Shown: positions 50,096-59,837 of the stretch, in pieces
Layout: each line of letters starts with the position of its first letter
Position numbering within the stretch: position 1 is the stretch's first letter
IMG/VR virus record: IMGVR_UViG_3300042934_000631
Span: 1 to 64,000 of that record
Strand: one strand, 5' to 3'
DNA length: 64,000 nt
Origin: a virus
Program-made: the position numbers and the translations under genes
The notes under the pieces: model-generated
What the model was told of the DNA's origin: nothing
The model's input: the letters and a program-made list of their open reading frames with translations, nothing else
The model's database searches: none

Positions 50096-51697
50096 ATCGC
50101 GCCAATTACACAGTGGTTTCAGCGTAAAAATTATTCCGTCGAAACGTCAGGCAACGTAACAGAAGTCTACCAGAGCGGCGGACTCTTTTATACAGGCGGT
50201 ATGTTTCCGCCACCAAACGAGATCGAACGGCTGGCGAAGTATTATCGCGGACGCAAGATATTCGACGGTAAGCAATACGAATTGGTGGCGCGCATGAGCG
50301 ACCTCCTTAAGGATACGCCACATGCGGCACAACTCGAAAAATTATATATGGCCGTAAATATTATGGACGTACTCCTAACGAAGCCGGCCGACATGCTCGT
50401 AGGGGAGCCGCCAACATACGATTCCGTTAAAGGCGCGGATAGTCCCGAACAGAAGGCTGTAAACAGCATCGTAGAGGAAAACGATCTCAATCAGCTAGTC
50501 CACGAGATCACGATCGGCGCCGGCATACGGGGCGACTCCGTTATTAAAGAGTATTACGGATATCGGCAGGATTTCACGGAAGTGCCCGGCGGCATTCCCG
50601 AAGGAATCGCAAAAGAACCGATTATCGAAGCGGTCAATCCGGCGTATTTCTTTCCGGAGTTATCGCACCACTCCGCGAAAAAGTTTAAAGCGGTTAATAT
50701 CGCGACGGTCGAGTGGGTTTATTCGCAATCAGACGGCGAGATTCCGTATCTTAACGTTGAGAGACACGTTCCTGGCTACATCATCTACGAACGCTATCGG
50801 TTGACGAAACAGGGCGTAGACAATTCGTTTGGCGCGCCGATTCTAACGTTTATTATTGGCGACAAGGTATCGACTGGACGCGACAAAGACGTCGTTGAGA
50901 CGGGCGTTCCGCAAATCCTCGTGCAGCACATTCCGTACAAGTCGGTCGACGATCATTGGGCGGGAATCAGCGGTATCGAAAAGATCGAATCGATACTGGC
51001 CGCGATCAATGATACGCTCGTGCAGCTCGATTACATTTTACACAAACACTCCGATCCTACCGCGTACGGACCGCCTCTTGACGGCGTCAACGTTAGGATG
51101 GGCGGAAAATATATCGATGTTGAAAAGACAGATGTTGTTCCCGGTTACATGGCGTTCTTGTCATCGCAGCAGCTCGACGGAATCTTTAAGGAGCTCGATC
51201 TTCTTATCGGACTCGTATTCCAGATGAGCGAAACGCCGCAGTGGTTATTCGGCACGCAAATATCCGGAGGCTCCGACGGCGGAACCGGCACCTCACACTC
51301 GGACGGCGGCGCCATTAAAGCGCGCTTTATGCCGGTGCTGACGAAGGTTAAACGGATCCGCTCGCATGTTGATCGCGCAATTCGTGACGCGATCTACAAC
51401 GCGCAGCAGCTTGAAATCTTCGCAAACGATGGCGTTGATGGCTTCGTTGAATATACGCCAGTTTATCCGAAGATTATGTGGAAAGACGGTATCCCACGCG
51501 ATGAGAAGGCCGAAGCTGAGACGATGCAGATTAGAACGGGTGGTCACGCTACGATCGACGTAAAATCCGCGATTAAGCGAATGGACGGCATTGACGACGC
51601 GCAGGCTGACGAAATCATGACGCGTATCGAAGACGATACGACGCGCGTTAACGGCACGGTCGATTCTACGATATTCAACGGCGGCGGTGGCGCTTAA
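50096..51697 (+). CDS. Portal protein (SPP1 gp6 type), ATC start
   Basis: 533 residues. VNIMDVLLTKPADMLVGEPPTY and the C-terminal EILxxLRxG-like IRxGGHATIDVKSAIKRM match SPP1-type portals, which form the DNA entry ring. The terL stop (50075-50077), then AAAGGAGG, then ATC seven bases later are followed by 35 in-frame codons before the first ATG (50201), which lacks a site. Confidence 0.9.
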   Translation: MAPITQWFQRKNYSVETSGNVTEVYQSGGLFYTGGMFPPPNEIERLAKYYRGRKIFDGKQYELVARMSDLLKDTPHAAQLEKLYMAVNIMDVLLTKPADMLVGEPPTYDSVKGADSPEQKAVNSIVEENDLNQLVHEITIGAGIRGDSVIKEYYGYRQDFTEVPGGIPEGIAKEPIIEAVNPAYFFPELSHHSAKKFKAVNIATVEWVYSQSDGEIPYLNVERHVPGYIIYERYRLTKQGVDNSFGAPILTFIIGDKVSTGRDKDVVETGVPQILVQHIPYKSVDDHWAGISGIEKIESILAAINDTLVQLDYILHKHSDPTAYGPPLDGVNVRMGGKYIDVEKTDVVPGYMAFLSSQQLDGIFKELDLLIGLVFQMSETPQWLFGTQISGGSDGGTGTSHSDGGAIKARFMPVLTKVKRIRSHVDRAIRDAIYNAQQLEIFANDGVDGFVEYTPVYPKIMWKDGIPRDEKAEAETMQIRTGGHATIDVKSAIKRMDGIDDAQADEIMTRIEDDTTRVNGTVDSTIFNGGGGA

Positions 51698-52494
51698 TGT
51701 ATGAGGAAGAAATCGCGGAAATCGTTGGTGAGTTTCGTAAGGCCGGCGAGGAAATAAACGCGGAAATGGCGAGCCTGGACGTTAGCGCGTTGACGAATAG
51801 CGGAGCGCAGCCGGTACTTAAGCGTGTCGGTGAAATCTTGCGCGAATTACTCGCGAAAGTGTCCGAAATGGTGGCGCGCTTATTCGGCAAGGCAGCGGCA
51901 GAGGGCGTAAGCAAGGCGCGAGAAAGTATTGGCGTTCCAGGTCCGCCGGAGCCGTCGAGATCACGTGACGCTGTCGTTGCGGCTGCCACTTCCGATATGC
52001 AATCGGATTTACTCGCGGTAACGCAGAATATCGATCGACGGACGAAAGCGGCCATACGGCGGGCAGTCGCCGATTCCATGCGCGCGAATATGAGCGCCGG
52101 CATCAACGGGCGGCGGACGCTGAATCGCGATACGCTCGCGGGCATCCGCAAGGCGCTCGGTTCATCGGCAGATACCGCAATCATTGACGCTGCAGGACGG
52201 CGGTGGAAGCCGGAAGTTTACGTCGACATGGTGACGCGTACGAAAGCGATGAACACGCAAATTGACGCCACGATCGACGAGGCTCTAGCGCGAGACGTTC
52301 AATACGGCGTTATCTCACGCCATGGGGCGAAGGATGCCTGCGCGAGATACGAAGGTAAAGTCGTCAAGCTAACACCGGATGCGCCCGGGGATTATCCGTA
52401 CATTGGCGCGTTGAAGGCGTCAGGCGCAATATTTCATCCGAATTGCAAGCACGTAATAAGTCCGATAAGGAATCCGAGAGGGGATACGAAATGA
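51697..52494 (+). CDS. Minor head protein (SPP1 gp7-like / minor capsid 2)
   Basis: 265 residues. A helical N-terminal half; the C-terminal domain (YVDMVTRTKAMNTQIDATIDEALARDVQYG, ARYEGKVV, FHPNCKHVISPI) is the Mu F/gp7 type with conserved Cys/His. It interacts with portal and DNA. One-base overlap with portal. Confidence 0.85.
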   Translation: MYEEEIAEIVGEFRKAGEEINAEMASLDVSALTNSGAQPVLKRVGEILRELLAKVSEMVARLFGKAAAEGVSKARESIGVPGPPEPSRSRDAVVAAATSDMQSDLLAVTQNIDRRTKAAIRRAVADSMRANMSAGINGRRTLNRDTLAGIRKALGSSADTAIIDAAGRRWKPEVYVDMVTRTKAMNTQIDATIDEALARDVQYGVISRHGAKDACARYEGKVVKLTPDAPGDYPYIGALKASGAIFHPNCKHVISPIRNPRGDTK

Positions 52495-52949
52495 ACGACG
52501 GAATTAAAATCGTAGGACGCATCAAATGGGAGCATACGCGAAACGGCGAGATCATCGCAAACGGCGAGCGCGACAACGTCATCACAACCGCGGGCAAGAA
52601 CGCACTTGCGGCGCTGTTGAATAGTGCGAGCGCAGGAACAACACTTGTTACGCATATCGGATTTGGAACGTCAACGACTGCGGTTGCGGCCGGCGATACA
52701 GCGCTAGGAACGGAATTGTCCGGAGGTTCTTATGCGCGAGTAGCTGTTACGCGATCAAATCCGTCCGGAAACGTTATTCAATATCAAGCGACGCTAACCG
52801 GTGTTACGAACAATCCTACGGTCCAGGAAGCCGGCTTGTTTAGCGCAATTACTGGCGGAACACTCTTCGCGCATCAACTAACAGGCGCGGTTAATCTTGC
52901 TACGGCTGCAGATAGTCTCCAAGTAACTTGGCAAGTGACGTTCTCGTAA
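52491..52949 (+). CDS. Head fibre/decoration-like protein
   Basis: 152 residues, ATGA overlap. GKNALAALLNSASAGTTLVTHIGFGTS and LGTELSGGSYARVAVT resemble phage fibre or decoration proteins with a beta fold. It sits between minor head and a LamG protein, so it may attach to the head surface. The family is uncertain. Confidence 0.6.
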   Translation: MNDGIKIVGRIKWEHTRNGEIIANGERDNVITTAGKNALAALLNSASAGTTLVTHIGFGTSTTAVAAGDTALGTELSGGSYARVAVTRSNPSGNVIQYQATLTGVTNNPTVQEAGLFSAITGGTLFAHQLTGAVNLATAADSLQVTWQVTFS

Positions 52950-52967
52950 TGAATAAGGAGGTAGGAT

Positions 52968-54425
52968 ATGGCTTACTATCTCCAAATGGACGGAACCAGC
53001 AATTATTTAAAACTTCCGTCATTGACGTTAAATAGAATTGTTTTTGATGGTGTCATACGCAGGAGAACAGACGCCAACCGCGTTGTGTGGGATTTCCGAA
53101 CGGGAATAAGTTTCAGCTACATTTTGCAGCAAACCAATGGTGCTGACGCCATCGGAAGTGGATCGGTTAAGGTGAATGGCGGTTCTAACGTAACCAATAA
53201 TACAGCATTTATTCCGAATGGAACCAGATGCACTATTGAGCACACATTCTCGACAACAGCTGCGGATGATGGGAATATTTTTTCGAACAGTAGCGGTCAG
53301 GCTTCAAGTGTAATTGACGGAGACATATACGATATAAAAATTTACAACGGCGCAACGCTTGTGGCTCATTACGACATGACACTAGGCAACGTCCAGGATC
53401 AAAGCGGGAACGGAAGGCACGCCACATTAACGGGCGGCACATGGGTAAGCGACGGAGGATCCGGAACAGAGTATCCGGTTAATCTAACGGACTCCATTTC
53501 CGTTACAGATACGTTGAGTAAACGGCTAAACGTAATCGTCGCTGACACCGTCACTACAAGCGAAAATGAATCGGATACCGCAAATAAATCCCTCACGGAT
53601 TCCATTGCGAGCACCGATTCATTTTCATCAACACGCGGCAAGGGCGTAAATCTATCCGACTCAATCGCTATAACGGACTCCATCCGAAAGGCACTCACGA
53701 AATTGCGCGTAGATTCTGTAACACTTACGGATGCCGCCACGGATAGAGCATCGATTGGTAAGTCTTTCGCAGATACACTTACCATTTCGGAGTCAGTAAC
53801 AACGTTTAAAGGTAAATCGATCGTCCTAAGTGATAACATCACCGTTTCGGATTCGATTAACAAAGCGATCGGCAAGATTCGCGAAGACTTCGTCAGCTCC
53901 TCCGACTCGTTGTCGCGAAAAACCAACGTAAGTCTACGCCTATATGACGTAATCGTAACGACCGAAACGTTTTCTAAAACGATACCAAACGCGCCAACTC
54001 TCATCGGGACTGTCCGATTAAAGGGGCGCCAGAACTTACGCGTGTACCTAATTGGAAGACGCGATCTAACCGTTAGATTGCGAGGTGGCATCAAAGTGAC
54101 AGCGGAGAATCAGAAATTTAAGATGACCGCAGGAGACTCGAAGATTATCGAAGTTCCCATCGAGGACATGGCGGATTTAACGGGAATTACTGCTAAATAT
54201 GCGATGAAAAAATCAATATACAGCGCCGATTCCGATTTATTCAAGGACACAACGAGCGGCATTACGGTAGATGTCGCGAATAAGCAACTTATTATAACGC
54301 TATCGCCGACTGATACGCAGAACTTGTCCGGCGATTATTTACACGAAGTTGAAATCACGGATCAGTCCGGTAATGTATCAACAATTATGACTGGTACCGT
54401 AACGATTAGAAAAAGCGGAGTTTAG
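52968..54425 (+). CDS. LamG-like surface protein with Ser/Asp repeats and BppU-like end
   Basis: 485 residues. A LamG/concanavalin-like N-terminus (about 1-160, ending HYDMTLGNVQDQSGNGRHATL). Then eight or more imperfect repeats of about 22 residues of the type LxDSIxxTDSxxK (165-350), and a C-terminal beta domain (VPIEDMADLTGITAKYAMKKS) like BppU-type baseplate proteins. Placed in the head operon, it is probably an exposed head fibre binding sugars or the cell surface. Confidence 0.7.
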   Translation: MAYYLQMDGTSNYLKLPSLTLNRIVFDGVIRRRTDANRVVWDFRTGISFSYILQQTNGADAIGSGSVKVNGGSNVTNNTAFIPNGTRCTIEHTFSTTAADDGNIFSNSSGQASSVIDGDIYDIKIYNGATLVAHYDMTLGNVQDQSGNGRHATLTGGTWVSDGGSGTEYPVNLTDSISVTDTLSKRLNVIVADTVTTSENESDTANKSLTDSIASTDSFSSTRGKGVNLSDSIAITDSIRKALTKLRVDSVTLTDAATDRASIGKSFADTLTISESVTTFKGKSIVLSDNITVSDSINKAIGKIREDFVSSSDSLSRKTNVSLRLYDVIVTTETFSKTIPNAPTLIGTVRLKGRQNLRVYLIGRRDLTVRLRGGIKVTAENQKFKMTAGDSKIIEVPIEDMADLTGITAKYAMKKSIYSADSDLFKDTTSGITVDVANKQLIITLSPTDTQNLSGDYLHEVEITDQSGNVSTIMTGTVTIRKSGV

Positions 54426-54508
54426 TCCGCGTTGTCCTACGTTATGACGTTAAACTAACGGCTGCACTTACGAATGGTCGACGGACCTTAAACGGTGGAG
54501 GTAACGCA

Positions 54509-55204
54509 ATGAAACGTAAATATCCGCTTAGTCTCGATATACAATGGTTCGCGCAAGACCCGCAAGATCCACCCGCTGATCCACCGCAGGATCCGCCAAA
54601 GCCGGAGAAAATCGTATTCACTCCGGAACAACAAGCGGAGGTTGATCGTATCGCGGCTGAGAGAGCGGCGCGTGAACGTAAGAAATTTGCGGATTACGAC
54701 GATGTTAAAACGAAGCTCTCCGATTATGAAAAAGCGGAAGAGGAACGCAGACTGGCGTCACTGTCCGAAAAGGAACGCCTGGAAGCGGAGAAAGCTGACG
54801 CGTTAACTAAGGCACAGGCTGCCGAAGAAGCACGCGATAAGGCGCTAACAGCCGCTAACCAACGCCTCATTAAAGCGGAGTTCAAGGCGCTTGCCCGTGA
54901 GCTCGGCATTCGTTCTGACGCACTAGATGACGCCCATAAACTCGCTGACTTGTCCGCGGCAAGTGTAGACGATGATGGGAACGTGCTCGGCGTTAGGGAC
55001 GTAATTGAGGCGCTTGTTAAAGATAAACCATATCTAGCGGAGCAAGCGAAGAAAGAAGCGAAGTCGATCGGCAATCCTTCGAACCCGCCGCAGCCTAACG
55101 AGATTAAGACGCTCGAACAGCAGTTGGAGGAAGCGAAGCAGAAACGCGATTTCAGTAAAGTAATCGAATTGTCCAACAAAATCAAAGCCCTATTACGTAA
55201 TTAA
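54509..55204 (+). CDS. Scaffolding protein (DUF4355 type)
   Basis: 231 residues. LSLDIQWFAQDPQDPPADPP near the start is typical, followed by a long Glu/Ala/Lys coiled coil (60-140). The scaffold guides capsid assembly and then leaves. It precedes the capsid gene. GGTGGAGGTAA precedes the ATG. Confidence 0.85.
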   Translation: MKRKYPLSLDIQWFAQDPQDPPADPPQDPPKPEKIVFTPEQQAEVDRIAAERAARERKKFADYDDVKTKLSDYEKAEEERRLASLSEKERLEAEKADALTKAQAAEEARDKALTAANQRLIKAEFKALARELGIRSDALDDAHKLADLSAASVDDDGNVLGVRDVIEALVKDKPYLAEQAKKEAKSIGNPSNPPQPNEIKTLEQQLEEAKQKRDFSKVIELSNKIKALLRN

Positions 55205-55236
55205 CCGTTCCGCCTAAATGGCAGAGCGGTTTTTTA
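55203..55236 (+). terminator. Terminator-like hairpin between scaffold and capsid genes
   Basis: AACCGTTCCGCC and GGCAGAGCGGTT pair with two mismatches, followed by TTTTT. It may reduce read-through or stabilise the mRNA end ahead of the strongly expressed capsid gene. Confidence 0.65.
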
Positions 55237-55269
55237 ATTTACACCCAAATTTAAGGAGGAATTTTCCCC

Positions 55270-56388
55270 ATGTTAAAAACTTATGACTTTCAAGATCAAA
55301 TCCGAGACCTATCCGAAGGAATTAGTATGATCATCAATGATGCCCCGACCCTTCTCGGCCTGGTCGGTATGAATGGCGAAGCACTAACGCAAACGAAATA
55401 CGAATGGATGAGCGATAATCTTAACTCCAACCGTTCTACAGTTAACGGTGCGAAACTCGTTGGCGACACGTCCGTTACTGTAGCAACTGGCGACGGAGAT
55501 AAATTCCGCGTTAACGCTCTTATCGTAATCGGCGAGGAGTACTTGAAAGTAACCGCGGTTGCAGGCGACGTCATCACTGTAACGCGTGGATTTGACGGTA
55601 CAACTGCGGCGGCCATCGCTAACGGCGCTGAAATCCGCATCGTAGCGCGTCCGCAACTCGAAGGCGCCGGCGTTGGTACTGACGAAGGTCACGACAGACA
55701 AGTGGAGTACAACTTCACGCAAATCATCGAGCGTTACGCGCAAGTATCCGGTACTCAACAAGCGGTCCGTACTTACAACGTAGGTAACGAGCTTGACTAC
55801 CAAGTTCAACTTCGTCTGAAAGAGATGGCGCGTGAGTTTAATGACTGGTTGATTTACGGTCGTCGTGTTAACTCCGGCGCAGGCGTTCCTCGGATGACTG
55901 GCGGTCTGTTGTACTTCGCTGCGCAAAAAGCGGCGTTCAAGAAAAACCTTTCCGGCGCAGAAGTGGCTGCGAAAGACATCAACGAAGTCATGGAGCAAGT
56001 ATTCCTGCGCGGTGGTAGCGTGAATACCATCCTGACCAATACTGCAGGAGCTCGTCAAATCACGAAATTGGCTAACAACCAAATTCAAGTACAACGTACT
56101 GACTCCGCTACTGGTCACCAAATCTCCACGTTCGTATCCGACATCACTGGCGGTAACGTTGCGACAGTCGTTGTTGATCCGAACTTCCCGAAAAACAAAA
56201 TCGCGTTGTTCGATCGCAGCATCCTTTCCATGCATCCGCTGAGCGGCCGTTCCGTAAGCGACGTTGACGCATCCGTAGCAGGTGCCGACTTTGTTGCGCG
56301 TCAAATCCGCGGTGAGTACGGAATCAAGGTTAAGAACGCGAACGAGAAAATCGCGATCATCGAGAACGTAAGCACATCGGTATCCTAA
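55270..56388 (+). CDS. Major capsid protein (DUF5309 / SPP1-like group)
   Basis: 372 residues. DQIRDLSEGISMIINDAPTLLG and RAEFNDWLIYGR-like REFNDWLIYGRRV match DUF5309 capsid proteins; an inserted beta domain (about 60-125: VTVATGDGDKFRVNALIVIGEE) is Ig-like. AAGGAGGAATTTT precedes the ATG. It forms the shell. Confidence 0.9.
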   Translation: MLKTYDFQDQIRDLSEGISMIINDAPTLLGLVGMNGEALTQTKYEWMSDNLNSNRSTVNGAKLVGDTSVTVATGDGDKFRVNALIVIGEEYLKVTAVAGDVITVTRGFDGTTAAAIANGAEIRIVARPQLEGAGVGTDEGHDRQVEYNFTQIIERYAQVSGTQQAVRTYNVGNELDYQVQLRLKEMAREFNDWLIYGRRVNSGAGVPRMTGGLLYFAAQKAAFKKNLSGAEVAAKDINEVMEQVFLRGGSVNTILTNTAGARQITKLANNQIQVQRTDSATGHQISTFVSDITGGNVATVVVDPNFPKNKIALFDRSILSMHPLSGRSVSDVDASVAGADFVARQIRGEYGIKVKNANEKIAIIENVSTSVS

Positions 56389-56400
56389 TAACTACGAAGA

Positions 56401-56430
56401 CGGGGCGCTTAGCGGCGCCTCTCTTTTCTT
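56401..56430 (+). terminator. Terminator-like hairpin after the capsid gene
   Basis: GGGGCGC and GCGCCTC arms with a short loop, followed by a pyrimidine run CTCTTTTCTT. Confidence 0.65.
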
Positions 56431-56444
56431 AACGGAGGTTTAAA

Positions 56445-56645
56445 ATGGCGGATTATAAAGCCAGTCCGTTCTACGCGGTACAAGACGGCGAGACTCGCAT
56501 CAGTTTCGACCATGCGGGCGCGTATTCAACGGACGACGCAGCGGAAATTAAACTACTCGACGGACTTGTTCCGGCTTGGATTCAGCGGATCGATGAACAA
56601 CCGGAGGTAAAGGCGCCAACCACGCGCAAAGCCTCCGCTAAATAA
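56445..56645 (+). CDS. Small head-region protein
   Basis: 66 residues behind CGGAGGTTT, starting ADYKASPFYAVQDGETRISF and ending in Lys. Such small genes after the capsid gene are common; the function is unknown. Confidence 0.6.
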   Translation: MADYKASPFYAVQDGETRISFDHAGAYSTDDAAEIKLLDGLVPAWIQRIDEQPEVKAPTTRKASAK

Positions 56646-56662
56646 ACGGAGGTGACCGCACT

Positions 56663-57058
56663 ATGGCGGCAAATTTAGGCGACGCGGAAGCGTATATCGA
56701 ACAGAACGTAATCGCGCTCGATGATTGGGCGGAAGCAGACGAAGCCAAAAAACAACGACTGTTAACGGTGGCTGATCGTACTCTTACCGGCCGATACGTC
56801 GGGTACACGATTCCGGACGACGCGGTTTACGAATATGCGGCGGTCCTGGCTACGGTATTCAATGATAACGGACTAATGAAGCGGCAAGGCGTCGCAGGTT
56901 TCGCCGTCACTGGCGTCGCGTCCTTTACCTTCGCGAACACGGGCAGGCCATCCGATGATATTGCGCGATTCATTCCGAAGGCAGCGACGGACATTATCAA
57001 CGCGAGCAATGCCGGCCTTCCTAGCGTCGGTGGCCGCGTTAAATGGACGGTGATCTGA
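56663..57058 (+). CDS. Head-tail connector (adaptor)
   Basis: 131 residues. GDAEAYIEQNVIALDDWAEADEAKKQRLLTVADRTL resembles adaptor proteins of the gp6/gp15 group that dock on the portal. Position 1 of the connector set. CGGAGGTGACCG precedes the ATG. Confidence 0.75.
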   Translation: MAANLGDAEAYIEQNVIALDDWAEADEAKKQRLLTVADRTLTGRYVGYTIPDDAVYEYAAVLATVFNDNGLMKRQGVAGFAVTGVASFTFANTGRPSDDIARFIPKAATDIINASNAGLPSVGGRVKWTVI

Positions 57059-57375
57059 TGGCGCTCATACCGCTCAAACAAACGGTTACTGTTACGAAAG
57101 CTGGCGTAACTGACGATTGGGGCGACGTTGTTCCAGGCGATGAGTTAACGCTTAAGGCTCGCGTAGAAGAACAAACGAAAACGATCACGGCAGCGTCCGG
57201 ACTCGAAGCGGTTACCACGCTCAAGATTTACCTCGATAAGAAGGCGGATGTATCATATGACGACACGATAACGTATACGGACGAAAACGGTGTGACAGTC
57301 GTGAGGAAGCCGATTTCTATCGATGTAAAACGTGGGCTTAACGGTAAAGCGCTTCTAACGGAGGTGCATGTGTAA
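57058..57375 (+). CDS. Head closure protein
   Basis: 105 residues from an ATG overlapping the previous stop. IPLKQTVTVTKAGVTDDWGD and the later beta-rich part match the head-closure group (XkdH position). Confidence 0.7.
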   Translation: MALIPLKQTVTVTKAGVTDDWGDVVPGDELTLKARVEEQTKTITAASGLEAVTTLKIYLDKKADVSYDDTITYTDENGVTVVRKPISIDVKRGLNGKALLTEVHV

Positions 57376-57849
57376 ATGGCGAGTAATCGCATTGATATCG
57401 ATTTAAACCGTCCGGGCTCGTTCGTACAGAACCTAATCGGACGTTTTTTCCGCGGTTATGGCGAGAGACTTGCGGGTGCGGCTGGTGACGGTGCACGGCG
57501 CGGTCTTGAGGACGTTATGGACGAATGGAAGCGCGAAGCGACGGACCTCGCACCGCTTAAGCACGGTACATTGAGGCGCGGCATCCACGTCGATGTCGAC
57601 GAATCAACCGGCAAGCTAACCGGTGCTATTTCCGTTACCGCGATAGAGAGTAAAAACGGACGAAGTTTCGATTATGCCGAGTATATCCACGATATTTATC
57701 CGCAGGTTCACGGCAAAACGTTCAAGCATCCGACGACGCCCGGCACAATTCCGGAATTTTTGGATAAGCCGATGGAAGATCACGAGGATGAGTGGAAGCG
57801 TCTGCTCGAACGTGAGATACGCGATGGATTAAGACGGAGGGGATTCTGA
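57376..57849 (+). CDS. HK97 gp10-like / XkdI-like connector
   Basis: 157 residues. KREATDLAPLKHGTLRRGIHV and FDYAEYIHDI are typical of gp10-family tail completion proteins. ACGGAGGTGC precedes the ATG. Confidence 0.8.
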   Translation: MASNRIDIDLNRPGSFVQNLIGRFFRGYGERLAGAAGDGARRGLEDVMDEWKREATDLAPLKHGTLRRGIHVDVDESTGKLTGAISVTAIESKNGRSFDYAEYIHDIYPQVHGKTFKHPTTPGTIPEFLDKPMEDHEDEWKRLLEREIRDGLRRRGF

Positions 57850-58307
57850 TGGCGCTGATTAACGATATAGTTTCGATCGATACGTACATCGCGCAGAAGT
57901 TTCCGACAGCGGCGACTTTCCGCCAGACTGCTCCGCTCAAGGCCGCGCCTAACACGTTCGTGATTCGGCTTCAAAACAACGTCAGCGCGACGGAAACTTC
58001 CACGTCATGGCGAGCTGAACGCGAGTATCAAATCGTGTATTACGGAGCCAAAGTGGCGGACACACTCGCAGCAATGGACGCGCTCAGCACAGCACTGTAT
58101 TCCGATAAGGTAATCGCGAAGGACGGGGACGTCCGTTATATTCGCGTTGAATCATTCGTGTATAGCATGCCGTTTAAGGCGGCCGATTCGGATAACTACG
58201 TCTGCATCGGAGTCTTGCGGGCCGTGACGCGCGCGATGCGTTCGATGGCGGATTACGAAGCGACTGACAAAATTATGCACGTAAATGTCCGGTATCAACC
58301 GGAATAA
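57849..58307 (+). CDS. XkdJ-like tail terminator
   Basis: 152 residues, one-base overlap with the previous gene. TYIAQKFPTAATFRQTAPLK and REYQIVYYG match small tail completion proteins in this position before the sheath gene. Confidence 0.75.
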   Translation: MALINDIVSIDTYIAQKFPTAATFRQTAPLKAAPNTFVIRLQNNVSATETSTSWRAEREYQIVYYGAKVADTLAAMDALSTALYSDKVIAKDGDVRYIRVESFVYSMPFKAADSDNYVCIGVLRAVTRAMRSMADYEATDKIMHVNVRYQPE

Positions 58308-58319
58308 GGAGGCTACACA

Positions 58320-59372
58320 ATGGCAGGCGGAACTTGGGATCCATCAGCACTACCCCCTAGGCCGGGGCTCTATATTGTTTTTAAAAACGCAGCTATTGCG
58401 CAGATTAGCGGAGGCGCACGCGGTACGGTAGCGATTCCGCTTAAAGCATTCACGGGCGGTACGGCGGCGGCTAAAACGTTCTACACCGTTACCAACGAAA
58501 CAGACGCGGCCGCACTTTTCGGCTCGGCCAATATCGCGTCGATTAAGTACGCGCTACAAGGCGGAGCGAAAGAGGTGCTCGTTTACACGTTGCCTGCGAG
58601 CGCCACTCCTACCGATTACACTGACGCACGCACCGCTTTCGATACGCGTCCGTTCAATGTTCACGTATTCGATGGCGAAGTAACGGCGGCCATCCAGGAC
58701 TCGACTCTGACGTGGGTTAACGCAAACAAAGCGGACGGTAAGCACTTCATCGCGGTATTTGGTGCGGCAGCAGCTGCGGACGATCAAACGCCTGCTACCG
58801 GTAATGCGCGTTCCGTACGTTTACTTAGCGACTACGCCGTTAACTTGACGGTCGGCACCGTTCTCGATGGCGTGGCAGTTTCATCCGGAGTCTACGCACC
58901 ATACATTGCGGGCCTTATCGCAGGCACACCGATTAACCGTTCGATTACGTACAAGGTTGCGCCGGTAACGGACGTAAACAAACGCTACACTAACGCCGAA
59001 GTCGTTACGGCATTGGCTGCGGGCTCGCTCGTGCTCATGAATGACGGCGAAAAAGTTAAGGTCGAACAGGGCCTCGTAACTTCCGCGAAGAAAATCCGCT
59101 CGATTCGCGCACGCCAGGCGATCAGCAACGATATTACGAAGACAGCGGCGGACTCGTACATCGGTCAAATCAACAACGATGCGGACGGTCAGGCAGCGCT
59201 AATTTCCGCTGTTAAAGCGTATCTCGAAACGTTGGAAGGCGAAGGCGTGCTGACGGGTATTTCCGTGAGCTTGGATCCGCAATTCCAAAGCGTTGGCGAT
59301 CGCGTTTACCTACTCGTTAGCTATACCGAACTTGACTCGATGGAACGTATCTTCTTCACAATTACCGTTTAA
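58320..59372 (+). CDS. Contractile tail sheath protein (XkdK-like)
   Basis: 350 residues. GTWDPSALPPRPGLYIVFKNA, GARGTVAIPLKAFTGGTAAAKTF and the end DRVYLLVSYTELDSMERIFFTITV are typical of XkdK sheath proteins. This shows a contractile (myovirus) tail. AAGGAGG precedes the ATG. Confidence 0.93.
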   Translation: MAGGTWDPSALPPRPGLYIVFKNAAIAQISGGARGTVAIPLKAFTGGTAAAKTFYTVTNETDAAALFGSANIASIKYALQGGAKEVLVYTLPASATPTDYTDARTAFDTRPFNVHVFDGEVTAAIQDSTLTWVNANKADGKHFIAVFGAAAAADDQTPATGNARSVRLLSDYAVNLTVGTVLDGVAVSSGVYAPYIAGLIAGTPINRSITYKVAPVTDVNKRYTNAEVVTALAAGSLVLMNDGEKVKVEQGLVTSAKKIRSIRARQAISNDITKTAADSYIGQINNDADGQAALISAVKAYLETLEGEGVLTGISVSLDPQFQSVGDRVYLLVSYTELDSMERIFFTITV

Positions 59373-59388
59373 GAAAGGAGTGTAACGC

Positions 59389-59826
59389 ATGCCAGTATTA
59401 GATTCTACGCGCACGATTCAAGGGCATTTCGGCGAAGTCTGGAAAGACGGCGTTTGGCTGACGAATATCTACAAGGCGGAAGCTACCGGCGACATGACGT
59501 ATGACAAGATCAAACGGAGTGGCACGCGAAGAACTGGTAATAAGCTCGGTGGTATCGAGTATTCCGGCAGCATTGGCGGATACAAAGTTACGACGGAGTT
59601 TGCCGAGCAAATCGCGCAAGCTAAAGACGACAAGCGCGGCGCATTCGTTTGCGAGCTAATCATTGCGCTAAAGGATCCGGAAGCATACGGATACGAACGC
59701 GTCAGGTTGAAAGGCGTTCAGTTTACGAAGATGGACATCATTAAATTCGAAGTAGGATCGGTCGTTGAGCAGGAAAACCCCTTCGTCTTCGATGACTGGG
59801 AGCATCTCGACAAAATCACGTCATAA
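59389..59826 (+). CDS. Tail tube protein (XkdM-like)
   Basis: 145 residues. TIQGHFGEVWKDGVWLTNIYKAEA and the end EEENPFVFDDWEHLDKI-like match XkdM tube proteins. GAAAGGAGTG precedes the ATG. Confidence 0.93.
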   Translation: MPVLDSTRTIQGHFGEVWKDGVWLTNIYKAEATGDMTYDKIKRSGTRRTGNKLGGIEYSGSIGGYKVTTEFAEQIAQAKDDKRGAFVCELIIALKDPEAYGYERVRLKGVQFTKMDIIKFEVGSVVEQENPFVFDDWEHLDKITS

Positions 59827-59837
59827 TAAACGCAATC

